Assembly: GCF_040732315.1 (NCBI RefSeq)
Contig: NZ_CP160388.1
Span: 1,451,501 to 1,515,500, forward strand
Direction of reading: 5' to 3'
Length of the DNA stretch: 64,000 nt
DNA from: Oryzisolibacter sp. LB2S
Lineage (GTDB): Bacteria > Pseudomonadota > Gammaproteobacteria > Burkholderiales > Burkholderiaceae_C
Shown here: positions 8,872 to 17,592 of the stretch, one piece after another
How positions within the stretch are numbered: the stretch's first letter is position 1
Layout of the letters: every line of letters starts with the position of its first letter
Made by a program: the position numbers and the translations under genes
Notes under the pieces: model-generated
Seen by the model: only the letters and a program-made list of their open reading frames with translations
What the model was told of the DNA's origin: nothing
Database searches by the model: none

Positions 8872-10362
8872 CTCGATGCCCTGTGGTACGAGCTGGGTTT
8901 CGATGAGCTTGGCGCCGTCTTTCGCCGTGCACGCTTTACCACCCCTGTTGAACATGCCATCCGCGTGATGGTCTTCAACCGGCTGTGCGATGCCGACTCC
9001 AAACTGGGGGTGCTGCGCTGGCTGCAGACGGTCTGCATGCCCGGCATCGATGGCAACAGGCTCACGCACCAGCAGCTGCTGCGCAGCATGGATGCGCTCA
9101 TGGATCACCAGGCGCAGGTGGACGAGTGCATCGCATCTTTGCTGCGCCCGCTCATCGATCAGGATCTGTCGGTGGTGTTCTATGACCTGACCACCATTGG
9201 CGCCGAGGGCCTGAGCCAGCAAGCGGGTGATGTGCGTTGCTTTGGCATGTCCAAGCAGGGAACCATTGCGCGCCAGTTCATGCTGGGGGTGGTGCAGACC
9301 GCCGATGGGATGCCGATCTACCACGAGGTGTTTGACGGCAATGCGGCCGAGGCAGCGACGCTCGAGCCCACCCTCAAGAAGGTGCTGGCACGCTACCCCC
9401 ACATCCGCCGCCTGGTGGTGGTGGCCGACCGGGGCTTGCTGTCGCTGGACAACATCGAGGCGCTGACCGGGCTGCAGGTGGCAGGCCAGGATGAGCACAA
9501 GCGGCCTCTGGAGTTCATCCTGGCCGTTCCCGGCAGGCGCTATGGCCAGTTCGCCGATCTTCTGCCGTCCATGGATGCTCAGGCAAATCAGGACTGCGTG
9601 CCAAGCGATGAGGACGATGAGGACGATGAGGACATCATCATTGAATGCCAATGGCAAGGCCATCGCCTGGTGGTGGCGCACAACCGGCAGCGGGCGATGG
9701 AGCAGACACAGGAGCGCCTCTCTCGCATTCAGGAGCTGGAGCTGCGCGCCGCGCAGCTCGCTGGCAAGCTCGACGCGCAGGATGCAGGTCAGGCCAAGCG
9801 CGGGCGCAAGCTCTCGGACTCGGGGGCCAAGGCACGCTTCTTTCATGAGGTCAGCGACGCCCATCTGGCGCGCATCGTCAAGGTAGACCTCAAGTCCGAT
9901 CTGTTCACCTACGAGATTGACCAGACGGCATTGGCCCGGGCCCAGCTGATGGACGGCAAGTTGATGCTGGTGACCAACGTCAAAGACATGCGCGCCGATG
10001 AGATCGTGCGCCGCTACAAGTCGCTGGCCGACATTGAGCGGGGGTTTCGGGTGCTCAAGAGCGAGATCGAGATCGCGCCGGTCTACCACCGCCTGCCCGA
10101 GCGCATCAGGGCGCATGCCAGCATTTGCTTCATGGCGCTGATTCTGTACCGCGTCATGCGTGTGCGCCTCAAGCGCGCGGGCAGCGATCTGTCGCCCGAA
10201 TCCGCCTTGGCCCAATTGCGCCGCATCCAGCGGCACACCGTGCGCATAGACCACGGTGAACCCATGAGCGGGGTCTCTACCATCCATCCGCGCCAGGCCG
10301 ATGTCTTGGCCGCTCTCAACGTCAAACGGCCAACGAACGATGCACAGATGAGCCTGTTGTAG
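8872..10362 (+). pseudogene. IS1634-family transposase, 3' part (496 codons)
   Basis: Continuation of the transposase begun at 4719. It carries the catalytic landmarks of the family: VVFYDLTTIGAE, VVVADRGLLS, and near the end YKSLADIERGFRVLKSEIEI followed by YHRLPERIRAH (the E region of the DDE core). An apparent start at 8731 exists, but its first 47 codons are IS21 end sequence and are not real. The joined protein has 577 residues and no internal stop, so the only damage is the insertion. Confidence 0.85.
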
Positions 10363-10426
10363 TGCAAATTTCAAAAAGCTGATTCAAGCAAATCAACAAC
10401 TTGCCGCGTTTGGTGTCGAACTCGGG

Positions 10427-11067
10427 TGGCCCGGCGCTCAGGCCGGGCAAGAAACATGCGGAGACTGGCCAGTCATGCGGTTGGCGTTGCCATACCGATG
10501 GCCGCTCGCGAGATTCGCCGATGCAACAGGTGCGTCGTCACCGCACAGAGCCGGGATCGCCCGCACGCAAGTGCGTCACGCCCCCGGCCGGGTTCACTAG
10601 CGTTCAGACCAAGGTGTGTCTGAGGCCACGCGCGCACGGACATCCTTGAGGACGTCATACAGCCCCTGCACGCTGTGCACCAGACTCTGTGGAAGGCGCT
10701 GCGTCATCTCCCGCAGATTCAGTGCCTTGCCGTCCTCCAGCACCTCCTTGCCTGCCGCCTCCAGCTGCGCCATGGCCTCCTCAAGCCGGGCCGCCTTGCG
10801 GCGCCAGCGATAGTCCAGCCAGCGTTGACCCAGCTGACGGGTGGTCTGGTTGTCGTGCAGATAGAGCTGGCGCACCTCGATGCCCAGACGCCGTGAGACC
10901 TCGCGCACCGACACGGGATGGGGCTCGCGCAAAAACCTCTGCAGCTGCGCATCGACCGCATTCCAATCGGTGTGGTGGGGTGTGTACCGGCGCCGCTCGC
11001 CCTCCTTGAACAAGGCCAGAGCCAGCTGCACCCCTTGGGCCGGAGGCGTCCAGTCGTCCGTCTGGCC
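10427..11067. repeat. Transposon end, copy A (right part), duplicated at 16952-17592
   Basis: Nearly identical to 16952-17592 at a constant offset of 6525 bases, with only a handful of substitutions (for example CTCGCGAG vs CTTGCGAG, and CCAGCGATAG vs CCTGCGATAG). It holds the 3' half of the tniQ-like gene on the minus strand. Confidence 0.9.
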
Positions 11068-11504
11068 CAAGAGCAGTCGGTCAAGACCGATGCCCGACTG
11101 GGACGCCACGGCCAGACTCGCATCGAGCGTCGGAGCCTTGTCCGCCTGCAGCCAGTAATGCACCGTGCTCTTGGCCAGGCCAACGCGCTTGGCAAAGCGT
11201 GCCGACTGGCCGCCATCCATGGAGGCAATGAGGTGCCCGATGGCGTCCACCCAGGCCTGCCGGCCAGGCTCTGCGGCCAGGGACTGATGCGCCAGCACCA
11301 GATCGTGGACCTGGCGGGCGCGCCAGAGCTCCACCGGCTGCACTGGCACTGCGTCGGCGCAGGTATCGGCGCTCCGCTCAGCGGGCGCCTGGGCCAGAGA
11401 GGCACCGCACCTGGTGCACCAGCCCGGCACCACGAACGCGGCGGCATGGCGCACATTGTCCTTCCCGCAACAAGGGCAGTGCCGGCTTAAGCGGACCCGA
11501 TGCC
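10597..11504 (-). pseudogene. tniQ: TniQ-like transposition protein, N-terminus lost (copy A)
   Basis: About 300 codons remain. The preserved part begins next to a zinc-ribbon CPCCGKDN...WCTRCGASL, followed by a helix-turn-helix (SARFAKRVGLAKSTVHYWLQ) and a C-terminal second HTH-like segment (PVSVREVSRRLGIEVRQLYL), the order expected of TniQ target-selection proteins. The N-terminal domain is missing because the IS51-type element begins at 11505. Reading continues into that IS only as a meaningless chimera. The gene lies just inside the TGT end and reads toward it. Family assignment is by motif layout, so a related HTH regulator is possible. Confidence 0.65.
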
Positions 11505-11554
11505 TGAACCGCCCCGGGTTTCGCGGAGGCTCAACACTCTGAGAGGATTGAGCC

Positions 11555-11875
11555 ATGAAGAAGTCAAACAAGTTCTCGCCCGAGGTACGCGAGCGTGCGG
11601 TGAGGATGGTGCAGGAGCACCGTGGAGAGTACCCGTCGCTGTGGGCGGCCATCGAATCGATCGCGCCCAAGATTGGCTGTGTGCCGCAGACCTTGCACGA
11701 ATGGGTCAAGCAAGCCGAGGTTGACGCGGGCACGCGTGAAGGCGTGTCCACGGCTGAAGCCCGGCGCATCAAGGAGCTCGAGCGCGAGGTCAAGGAGCTT
11801 CGCCGTGCCAACGAAATCCTGAAGTTGGCCAGTGCGTTTTTCGCCCAGGCGGAGCTCGACCGCCGATTGAAGTGA
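11555..11875 (+). CDS. IS51-type transposase OrfA
   Basis: Protein of 106 residues beginning [19 protein letters not shown]. It has a helix-turn-helix ([20 protein letters not shown]) followed by a heptad-rich coiled coil ([19 protein letters not shown]), as in IS3 OrfA proteins. A GAGAGGA ribosome-binding site precedes the ATG. Its stop overlaps the start of OrfB by four bases (GTGA). Intact. Confidence 0.9.
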   Translation: MKKSNKFSPEVRERAVRMVQEHRGEYPSLWAAIESIAPKIGCVPQTLHEWVKQAEVDAGTREGVSTAEARRIKELEREVKELRRANEILKLASAFFAQAELDRRLK

Positions 11876-12780
11876 TGTACCGGCTGGTCGATGAGCACCG
11901 CCAAGTTCACGGGGGCGAGCCGATGTGCAAGGTGCTGCAGATCGCCCCGTCGGCCTACCGCAGACACGCAGCCCGGCTGCGTGATGCCCGACTGCTCAGT
12001 CGCAGGGCACAGCGCGATGCAGTGTTGATGCCAGACATCGAGCGGGTGTGGAATGACAACCTGCAGGTCTATGGCGCCGATAAGGTGTGGATGCAGATGA
12101 ACCGCGAGGGCACAGTCGTTGCCCGGTGCACCGTTGAGCGCCTGATGAAACGACTGGGCCTGCAGGGCGTGCGGCGCGGCAAGGTGGTTCGCGCCACGGT
12201 CAGCGACCCCAAGGCGCCGTGCCCGCTGGATAAGGTCAACCGGCAGTTCCATGCCCAGCGGCCCAACCAGCTATGGGTGTCGGACTTCACCTATGTCTCG
12301 ACCTGGCAGGGTTGGCTCTATGTGGCCTTTATTGTCGACGTCTTCGCACGGCGCATCGTGGGCTGGCGGGTGAGCACGTCGATGAGCACGGACTTTGTCC
12401 TCGATGCGCTGGAGCAGGCGCTGTACGAGCGGCAACCCGAGCGAGATAGCAGCCTGATCCACCATTCGGATCGTGGCTCCCAATACGTGTCGATTCGGTA
12501 CTCCGAACGTCTGGCAGAAGCCGGTGTCGAGCCGTCCGTGGGCAGCAAGGGCGACAGCTATGACAACGCTCTGGCCGAGACGATCAACGGTCTGTACAAG
12601 GCCGAGGTGATCCACCGACGCACGTGGAAGACTCGCGAGGCCGTCGAGCTCGCCACGCTGACGTGGGTCTCCTGGTTCAACCACCATCGGCTCATGGGGC
12701 CTCTGGGCTACATCCCGCCGGCAGAGGCTGAGGCAAACTACTACCGTCAGCTATCCGAGCAGTCGGCCGAGCTGGCATGA
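11872..12780 (+). CDS. IS51-type transposase OrfB (DDE integrase)
   Basis: 302 residues. An HTH_21-like N-terminus ([15 protein letters not shown]) is followed by the integrase core with Asp in [11 protein letters not shown], Asp in [13 protein letters not shown], and Glu in [13 protein letters not shown]. The C-terminus [20 protein letters not shown] is typical for this subgroup. The GTG start overlaps the OrfA stop; in this family the fused OrfAB is usually made by -1 frameshifting, which I cannot confirm. Intact, so the IS may be functional. Confidence 0.92.
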   Translation: MMYRLVDEHRQVHGGEPMCKVLQIAPSAYRRHAARLRDARLLSRRAQRDAVLMPDIERVWNDNLQVYGADKVWMQMNREGTVVARCTVERLMKRLGLQGVRRGKVVRATVSDPKAPCPLDKVNRQFHAQRPNQLWVSDFTYVSTWQGWLYVAFIVDVFARRIVGWRVSTSMSTDFVLDALEQALYERQPERDSSLIHHSDRGSQYVSIRYSERLAEAGVEPSVGSKGDSYDNALAETINGLYKAEVIHRRTWKTREAVELATLTWVSWFNHHRLMGPLGYIPPAEAEANYYRQLSEQSAELA

Positions 12781-12937
12781 GCACTTAAACCAACCAGCCT
12801 CCGCGAAACCCGGGGCGGTTCAAAGTACGCCAGGTGCAGCCAATGAGTGCCTTCATGGATTAGTCATTGAAATGAAGTTTTGTTGACACATCGTCTCGCT
12901 AGAGTGCTGGGCTTTACCACCTCTCGGACGACTTGTG

Positions 12938-15367
12938 ATGTTCTCGAAAACTCAGGCCGCACTGGCTGCCTTGATCGCTCTTCAACTTGCAGCTTGCGGT
13001 GGTGGAGACTCCTCTTCTCAGCCTGAGGCTGGCACTCCATCGATTCCTGCCGCGCCCTTGGAGCCCGCGACGCCTGTGGGTCCCGCCAATCCAGACAATC
13101 CGGATAAGCCTTCGGAGCCGGATAGCCAGCCTCTGGTGACATATCTGGATCAGACATTTGCCGGCTTGTCTGAACTCCCCCAAGGCTGGACAAAACCGGT
13201 TGCGAACAAAGGCACCGTGGAAGTGCGCGACGGCAGCCTGTTTATTGATGGCCGTGCTCATGCCACGCAGATGACAGCGGTGTCACTGCCTGAGTCTTTG
13301 CAAAAGCTCTCCAACTACCGTATCGATGTCGATTTCACGATTGAGGCGGCAACGGATCCAAAGCGCTGGGCCAGCGTGATGTATCGCACTTCAGGGACTC
13401 CTACGATGGAGCCCTACTATCAGATGGCCATGCGTCAAGAGGCCACTTCGGCCAACGGCACTGAATTTGCCTTCCGTAATGCTGGCGCCTGGAATGTGAT
13501 CAGCACCAAGCCATTCACGGAAAAAATCGACCCTGCCAAGACGTACCGTGCTACGGTCATCGTGCACGGCAATCGTGTCCGCCAGTACCTGAATGGCGAG
13601 CTGCTGCACGATGTGGAGATGGATGAGCGCTATGCCTCTGGGGGTGTTGGCCTGCAAGCAGCCGGTGCTCTGATGCGGGTTGAGAGCATCAAGGTCACCG
13701 AGCAGCGCGATGCCTTGCCTGTGGTGAAGCTGTTTGATCCCCAGGATACAGGCACCAAGGCTGCAGTGGCTCCTACTTTGGTTCAAGTCATGAGCTCGCA
13801 AACGACACTGGAGAAGTCTGGAGCCAGCAACGCCTTGTTCGGGCTGGATAGTTCACTGATGCTCAGGGGCGCTGGCGGTGAAAGTATCGGGAGCTTGCTG
13901 GACTATGTGAGCCAGGCCAAGGTGCTGGCAATCCCCGTGCTGCGTATTGAAAACGAAGCTACTGTTACAGCGCTGTCGCGTTTCGTAGAAAAGTACGGCT
14001 ATACAGATATCACACTGCTGTCTAGCAATGTGGAGTTGCTGGCGCAGGCGCGCAAAGCCATGCCGCTGGTGCGTGCGGCGGTGGACTTCTCGGGATCCAA
14101 TCTGACTGATAGTGCGGCCGATGTCTTGAAGGTTGTGGCGCAGACCAATCGTGCGAAAGCCAAGATTGCGGTACTGCCTGCTGCCATGAGCACTCAAAGT
14201 GCGGTGGCTCATATGCAGCGTCTGCTGATCACCCCTTGGGCTGCAGTGGCTCCCACTGCGGCAACGCCTGAGCAAGTGGCTGAAGTGCTGCTGACCGGCG
14301 TCAATGGCGTTGTGACCAGCCATTCACAGGCCTATGCCAAGGTGCTTCAAAAGCTGCCAGCGAATACCTTGTTGCGCAAGCCGCTGATTATTGGACACCG
14401 AGGCACGCCCTCTTTGAAGGATGAAAATACTCTGGAGAGTGCTCTGGAGGCTGCTGCGGTAGGTGCTGATGTCATCGAAAACGACATCTATATGACACGT
14501 GACAAGCATCTTGTGATCATGCATGACGGAACAGTGGACCGCACCACGGACGGCACAGGTCCCATCGAAGAGATGACGCTGGCCCAGGTCAAGCAGCTCA
14601 AAACGGATTCGGGCTATGCAGTGCCGACGCTGGAAGAGTACTTCGATGCCTTCAAGAACAAGAAGCAGGTGCATTTTGTCGAAATCAAGAGCAGCAAGCC
14701 TGAGATCGTGAGCCTGCTCAAAGACTTGGTTGACAAAAAGAAAGTCCATGACCAACTGGTTGTCATCTCCTTCGATTTCAATCAGCTCGCAAACATGGCA
14801 AAAACTATGCCCGAGGTCAGTACGGGTGCACTCAACAGCCTGGCGGTCAAGGCCGGCAAGGTTGAAAGTGGACTGCGCAGCATTCTGGGCGTGACGCAGA
14901 CCAACTCATCAACCTACAACCCAAGCTACAGCGGCGGCATCAGCTCTGAGCTTGTGGAGGCTGCTAAGCACCGGGGGCTGACCTTCTGGCCCTGGACTTT
15001 ACGTAAGCAAAATGACTTCTACAGCCTCTATAGCTATGGCACCCATGGTCTGACCACGGATGATGCGCACTGGGCCAAGAGTTTCCCGATTCAAGCAGTA
15101 GCCGCGCAAGGATCGACTGCGGTGAACATACAGACACCGGTTGCTTTGCCGCTGACGCTGACGACACAAGTCGGGGCAACGCTCAATGCCACAAGCAATC
15201 AGATGGTGGTGCTGGATGGCACAGCGCAGTACAACCTACAGCCAGACGGCTCCATCCTTTTTACGGCACCGGGGACTGCCACCGTGTTGCCTGGATATCG
15301 TCATGCCATGAGCCAGGATCATCACTACACCGTGTTTGCCAAGCCAGTGAAGCTGACCGTCCAGTAA
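12938..15367 (+). CDS. Outer-membrane-type lipoprotein with a C-terminal glycerophosphodiester phosphodiesterase domain
   Basis: About 809 residues. It starts with a lipoprotein signal peptide ending in the lipobox L-A-A-C (cysteine near residue 20), then a Pro/Asp-rich linker of about 45 residues. A concanavalin/DUF1080-like beta domain follows (roughly 50-240; YRIDVDFTIE, VMYRTSG, VHGNRVRQYLNG). Next comes a second domain that I do not recognise with confidence. The C-terminal GDPD domain has the HRG motif (IIGHRGTPSLKDENT), the metal-binding E-x-D (DVIENDIYMTRD) and catalytic His in VIMHDGTVDRTTDG. It would cleave glycerophosphodiesters at the cell surface. A GTG three bases earlier is an alternative start; no clear ribosome-binding site is visible. 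Base composition is visibly less GC-rich than its neighbours, pointing to transfer. Confidence 0.82.
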   Translation: MFSKTQAALAALIALQLAACGGGDSSSQPEAGTPSIPAAPLEPATPVGPANPDNPDKPSEPDSQPLVTYLDQTFAGLSELPQGWTKPVANKGTVEVRDGSLFIDGRAHATQMTAVSLPESLQKLSNYRIDVDFTIEAATDPKRWASVMYRTSGTPTMEPYYQMAMRQEATSANGTEFAFRNAGAWNVISTKPFTEKIDPAKTYRATVIVHGNRVRQYLNGELLHDVEMDERYASGGVGLQAAGALMRVESIKVTEQRDALPVVKLFDPQDTGTKAAVAPTLVQVMSSQTTLEKSGASNALFGLDSSLMLRGAGGESIGSLLDYVSQAKVLAIPVLRIENEATVTALSRFVEKYGYTDITLLSSNVELLAQARKAMPLVRAAVDFSGSNLTDSAADVLKVVAQTNRAKAKIAVLPAAMSTQSAVAHMQRLLITPWAAVAPTAATPEQVAEVLLTGVNGVVTSHSQAYAKVLQKLPANTLLRKPLIIGHRGTPSLKDENTLESALEAAAVGADVIENDIYMTRDKHLVIMHDGTVDRTTDGTGPIEEMTLAQVKQLKTDSGYAVPTLEEYFDAFKNKKQVHFVEIKSSKPEIVSLLKDLVDKKKVHDQLVVISFDFNQLANMAKTMPEVSTGALNSLAVKAGKVESGLRSILGVTQTNSSTYNPSYSGGISSELVEAAKHRGLTFWPWTLRKQNDFYSLYSYGTHGLTTDDAHWAKSFPIQAVAAQGSTAVNIQTPVALPLTLTTQVGATLNATSNQMVVLDGTAQYNLQPDGSILFTAPGTATVLPGYRHAMSQDHHYTVFAKPVKLTVQ

Positions 15368-15496
15368 CGCGAAAGATGCGGCTTGCATGTGTGCTCGCCG
15401 TTCGTTTTGAGCCCTGCGATGGCTGCGGTGTTCACCATCACACCCATGGCCTAACGGAGCGACGGCCCATGGACGGTTGGCGGTGCCGCTGCTGCC

Positions 15497-15643
15497 AGCG
15501 CCGAGAGGCATTGGGAGCCGAATGCAAGCGGCCAGTGGTATGACTATTCAGTAACCTGCAGCAGCGATCCGGCATACTACTGGCCCTTTGCCGGTCGCGT
15601 GGAAAACGGTCAGCACACAATCAGCGACCCGTACGCTGTGCAG
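15497..15643 (+). pseudogene. Remnant of phosphocholine-specific phospholipase C (C-terminal DUF756)
   Basis: One frame reads RHWEPNASGQWYDYSVTC, then SSDPAYYWPFAGRVENG and HTISDPYA. This is the tandem C-terminal repeat domain of PlcN/PlcH-type phospholipases (G-WYDFSV, then F-RRFAGRVE-G, then SDP). There is no start and no catalytic domain; only about 50 codons are recognisable. It sits downstream of the GDPD lipoprotein, so a phospholipid-phosphate acquisition locus may once have existed here. The rest of 15368-15790 shows no recognisable gene. Confidence 0.6.
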
Positions 15644-15790
15644 CGTTCTGAACGTTTTGAACCTGCTGACAGCGATGGGGTAGGTCGTCTCGCATGGCCA
15701 CCAGACGACGCCATATCAGACGTTCATGCCGCTGACAAAACTCTGCACCGATAGCGTATCCCTCCGCAGCAAGCCAGAGCCCGCAGGAGA

Positions 15791-16219
15791 TCATGGCAAT
15801 GGCTCCCATGGATTGACGATAGTCACCCCCGTGGGCTTGAAATCTGCCACGTTGCGCGTGACCACCGCCATGGCATGCACTAGGGCCGTTGCAGCAATGA
15901 GCGCGTCGCGCTCACCGCGCCTGTCCGGTACATGCAGCCGAGCGCAGCGCTGTGCCACAGCGGTATCGATAGGCAACGTGCGCCCGGAGAACTCGGGAAG
16001 TACATGCTGCTCCAGCCACGCACGCAGCATGGCGCCCTGGGCAGCATCCTTGCGCTCAATCGACAGAACGCCGAGCTCCAACTCCATGATGGTGATGGCC
16101 GAAACAAACAGGTCGGCTGCATCCACGCTCTCTGCCCAAGCCGCCACATGCGCATCAGCCTTGCCAAGCCGCACCTTGCGCAACTCGGACACCACGTTGG
16201 TATCGAGCACGTACATCAT
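15791..16219 (-). CDS. vapC: VapC-family PIN-domain toxin
   Basis: Ribonuclease toxin of 142 residues. PIN-domain acidic residues are visible: Asp in YVLDTNVVSE, Glu in ITIMELELGV, Asp in GERDALIAATAL, and the final VVTRNVADF. The ATG lies inside the stop of the antitoxin gene (4-base overlap), so the two are translationally coupled. It sits just inside the transposon right end and could act as an addiction cargo for the island. It looks intact. Confidence 0.92.
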   Translation of the reverse strand: MMYVLDTNVVSELRKVRLGKADAHVAAWAESVDAADLFVSAITIMELELGVLSIERKDAAQGAMLRAWLEQHVLPEFSGRTLPIDTAVAQRCARLHVPDRRGERDALIAATALVHAMAVVTRNVADFKPTGVTIVNPWEPLP

Positions 16220-16470
16220 GAGAGATCCGCCGGCCGGACTCCGATGATCACACGCGGCGGCTCGAATGCGATGTCCGCCACACCCGGCATCGCCAGCGCG
16301 TCGGCAATGTTGCGCCGCTGCTGCGTCAACCGCTGATAGTCCTCAAAGCTGAGCAGCACATGCGCAGGCTTGCCACGATCCGTGATGAACACTGGACCGT
16401 TCTTGGTTGCCTTCTTTGCTCGGGTCACGTCCTGGTTCAGCTCCCGACTGGAAAGAGTTGTGATGGTCAC
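16216..16470 (-). CDS. Phd/YefM-family antitoxin
   Basis: 84 residues with the Phd/YefM N-terminal DNA-binding fold (MTITTLSSRELNQDVTRAKK, then GPVFITDRGKPAHVLLSFEDY), followed by a short toxin-binding tail. It would neutralise the VapC toxin encoded immediately downstream and repress the operon. The start is GTG, chosen because an AGGAGG ribosome site lies about 8 bases upstream. The palindrome at 16491-16514 is the likely operator. Confidence 0.92.
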   Translation of the reverse strand: MTITTLSSRELNQDVTRAKKATKNGPVFITDRGKPAHVLLSFEDYQRLTQQRRNIADALAMPGVADIAFEPPRVIIGVRPADLS

Positions 16471-16490
16471 AGCACACCTCCTGCATCAAT

Positions 16491-16514
16491 GAATGTAGGT
16501 ATGATACTACATTC
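16491..16514. promoter_or_regulatory. Palindromic operator upstream of phd-vapC
   Basis: Nested dyad: outer arms GAATGTA and TACATTC around an inner GTAT-G-ATAC. It begins about 20 bases upstream of the antitoxin start and includes a possible -10 sequence (TATCAT on the minus strand). It fits autoregulation by the Phd-VapC complex. Confidence 0.7.
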
Positions 16515-16608
16515 GTGTCGTTGCAACCCTTGACAAACGACGCGGCGCAGCGGGGGGAGTGGGGGAAGAAGGGGGATGTCGGCGGTGATTCAGGCATGAA
16601 AACCGTTT

Positions 16609-16740
16609 GGTCACTTTATGCTTGATTTTTTCCCGTTCGGCCACTTTATGCTTGACTGCGGACAAAACTGCATCAGCCTTCACGAAGGACAGCGGACAGG
16701 TTATGGTTGACTCTGAGGACAGGAAACGGCTAACGGCACA
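16609..16740. repeat. Transposon right end with iterated transposase-box repeats
   Basis: It contains GGTCACTTTATGCTTGA (16609-16625), GGCCACTTTATGCTTGA (16639-16655) and a weaker GGTTATGGTTGA (16699-16710), all in one orientation, and ends ...AACGGCACA at 16740. This is the mirror image of the TGTGCCGT left end. The array resembles the multiple TniA/TnsB sites found at transposon ends. Confidence 0.7.
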
Positions 16741-16845
16741 GAACATGTGCCGTAAAGCATAAAGTGGCCACTTGGCCACGTTATGCTTGATTTTCCGATA
16801 GGCCACATTTTGCTTTTTCGGCATTTTGTGCTAGGCAATGCAAGA

Positions 16846-16873
16846 GCCCGCAGCTAAAACCTGCGGGCTTTTT
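16846..16873 (+). terminator. Rho-independent terminator inside transposon end (copy B)
   Basis: Same 8-bp GCCCGCAG stem, 7-base loop and T-tract as at 4439-4466. Confidence 0.85.
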
Positions 16874-17118
16874 CATGGGAGTGAGGGGGGAAGGGCTGCA
16901 CCCCTGGCACCGTGATGCGAGGGTGCCCATCCGGGGTACCGCTGACGTCGATGGCCCGGCGCTCAGGCCGGGCAAGAAACATGCGGAGACTGGCCAGTCA
17001 TGCGGTTGGCGTTGCCATACCGATGGCCGCTTGCGAGATTCGCCGATGCAACAGGTGCGTCGTCACCGCACAGAGCCGGGATCGCCCGCAAGCAAGTGCG
17101 TCACGCGCCCGGCCGGGT

Positions 17119-17592
17119 TCACCGGCGTTCAGACCAAGGTGTGTCTGAGGCCACGCGCGCACGGACATCCTTGAGGACGTCATACAGCCCCTGCACGCTG
17201 TGCACCAGACTCTGTGGAAGGCGCTGCGTCATCTCCCGCAGATTCAGTGCCTTGCCGTCCTCCAGCACCTCCTTGCCTGCCGCCTCCAGCTGCGCCATGG
17301 CCTCCTCAAGCCGGGCCGCCTTGCGGCGCCTGCGATAGTCCAGCCAGCGTTGACCCAGCTGACGGGTGGTCTGGTTGTCGTGCAGATAGAGCTGGCGCAC
17401 CTCGATGCCCAGACGCCGTGAGACCTCGCGCACCGACACGGGATGGGGCTCGCGCAAAAACCTCTGCAGCTGCGCATCGACCGCATTCCAATCGGTGTGG
17501 TGGGGTGTGTACCGGCGCCGCTCGCCCTCCTTGAACAAGGCCAGAGCCAGCTGCACCCCTTGGGCCGGAGGCGTCCAGTCGTCCGTCTGGCC
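17119..17592 (-). pseudogene. tniQ: TniQ-like protein, C-terminal fragment (copy B)
   Basis: About 157 codons, nearly identical to the C-terminal half of the copy at 10597-11504, including PVSVREVSRRLGIEVRQLYL. A base change at the stop adds one arginine. At 17592 the frame runs into a tniA fragment, so everything upstream (zinc ribbon, first HTH) was deleted together with tniB and most of tniA. Confidence 0.7.

Larger units (their letters stand above)
4551..10426 (+). mobile_element. IS1634-family insertion sequence, itself interrupted by two nested IS
   Basis: The outer ends are the 14-bp inverted repeats CCCGAGTTCGACAC (4551-4564) and its complement (10413-10426). They are flanked by a 6-bp target duplication TGGCCC at 4545-4550 and 10427-10432. 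The uninterrupted target with a single TGGCCC is present at 16952-16957. The transposase gene is split into 4719-4961 and 8872-10362. Without the nested elements this IS would be about 2.0 kb, normal for the family. Confidence 0.88.
11505..12822 (+). mobile_element. IS3-family insertion sequence of the IS51 type, no target duplication
   Basis: It has perfect 27-bp terminal inverted repeats starting TGAACCGCCCCGGG and ending in the complement at 12822. The length of 1318 bp and the two-ORF layout are standard. The bases flanking it (GATGCC on the left, AAGTAC on the right) do not match, and the tniQ gene on its left does not continue on its right. An adjacent deletion or recombination between two IS copies is therefore likely. 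Confidence 0.9.
4339..16740. mobile_element. Decayed Tn5053/Tn7-like (tniA/tniQ) transposon island, 12.4 kb between matching ends
   Basis: The left boundary reads TGTGCCGTAAAGC. The right boundary, read in reverse, begins TGTGCCGTTAGCC. Both therefore start TGTGCCGT and end ...ACA, as in Tn7/Tn5053-type elements. Both carry iterated boxes of the type CAAGCATAAAGTGGCC, the expected layout of transposase binding sites. A broken tniQ-like gene lies inside. The flanking pentamers differ (AGGCC on the left, GAACA on the right), so the two ends may not come from one insertion event; recombination with the neighbouring copy at 16746 could explain this. Contents are insertion sequences, a GDPD lipoprotein, a phospholipase remnant and phd-vapC. 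No intact transposase of the element itself is present. Confidence 0.6.
16746..17592. repeat. Second copy (B) of the transposon left end, uninterrupted
   Basis: It starts TGTGCCGTAAAGC only five bases (GAACA) after the right end at 16740. It is nearly identical to 4339-4550 joined to 10427-11067, with a single TGGCCC at 16952-16957 where copy A has the IS1634 insertion. Similarity stops abruptly at 17592, where a tniA fragment follows. Confidence 0.9.

Noticed and set aside
10597..12252. 551-codon minus-strand frame reading through tniQ and the IS51-type element
   Set aside because: Chimeric: the part beyond 11504 is antisense to the IS transposase. Only the tniQ remnant is real.
12869..12937. 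Sigma-70 promoter before the GDPD lipoprotein
   Set aside because: A good TTGACA is visible near 12881, but no -10 box at proper spacing.
16609..16710. CRISPR-like or iteron origin array
   Set aside because: Only two good copies and one weak one, next to a TGT..ACA end; better explained as transposase sites. No replication gene is nearby.
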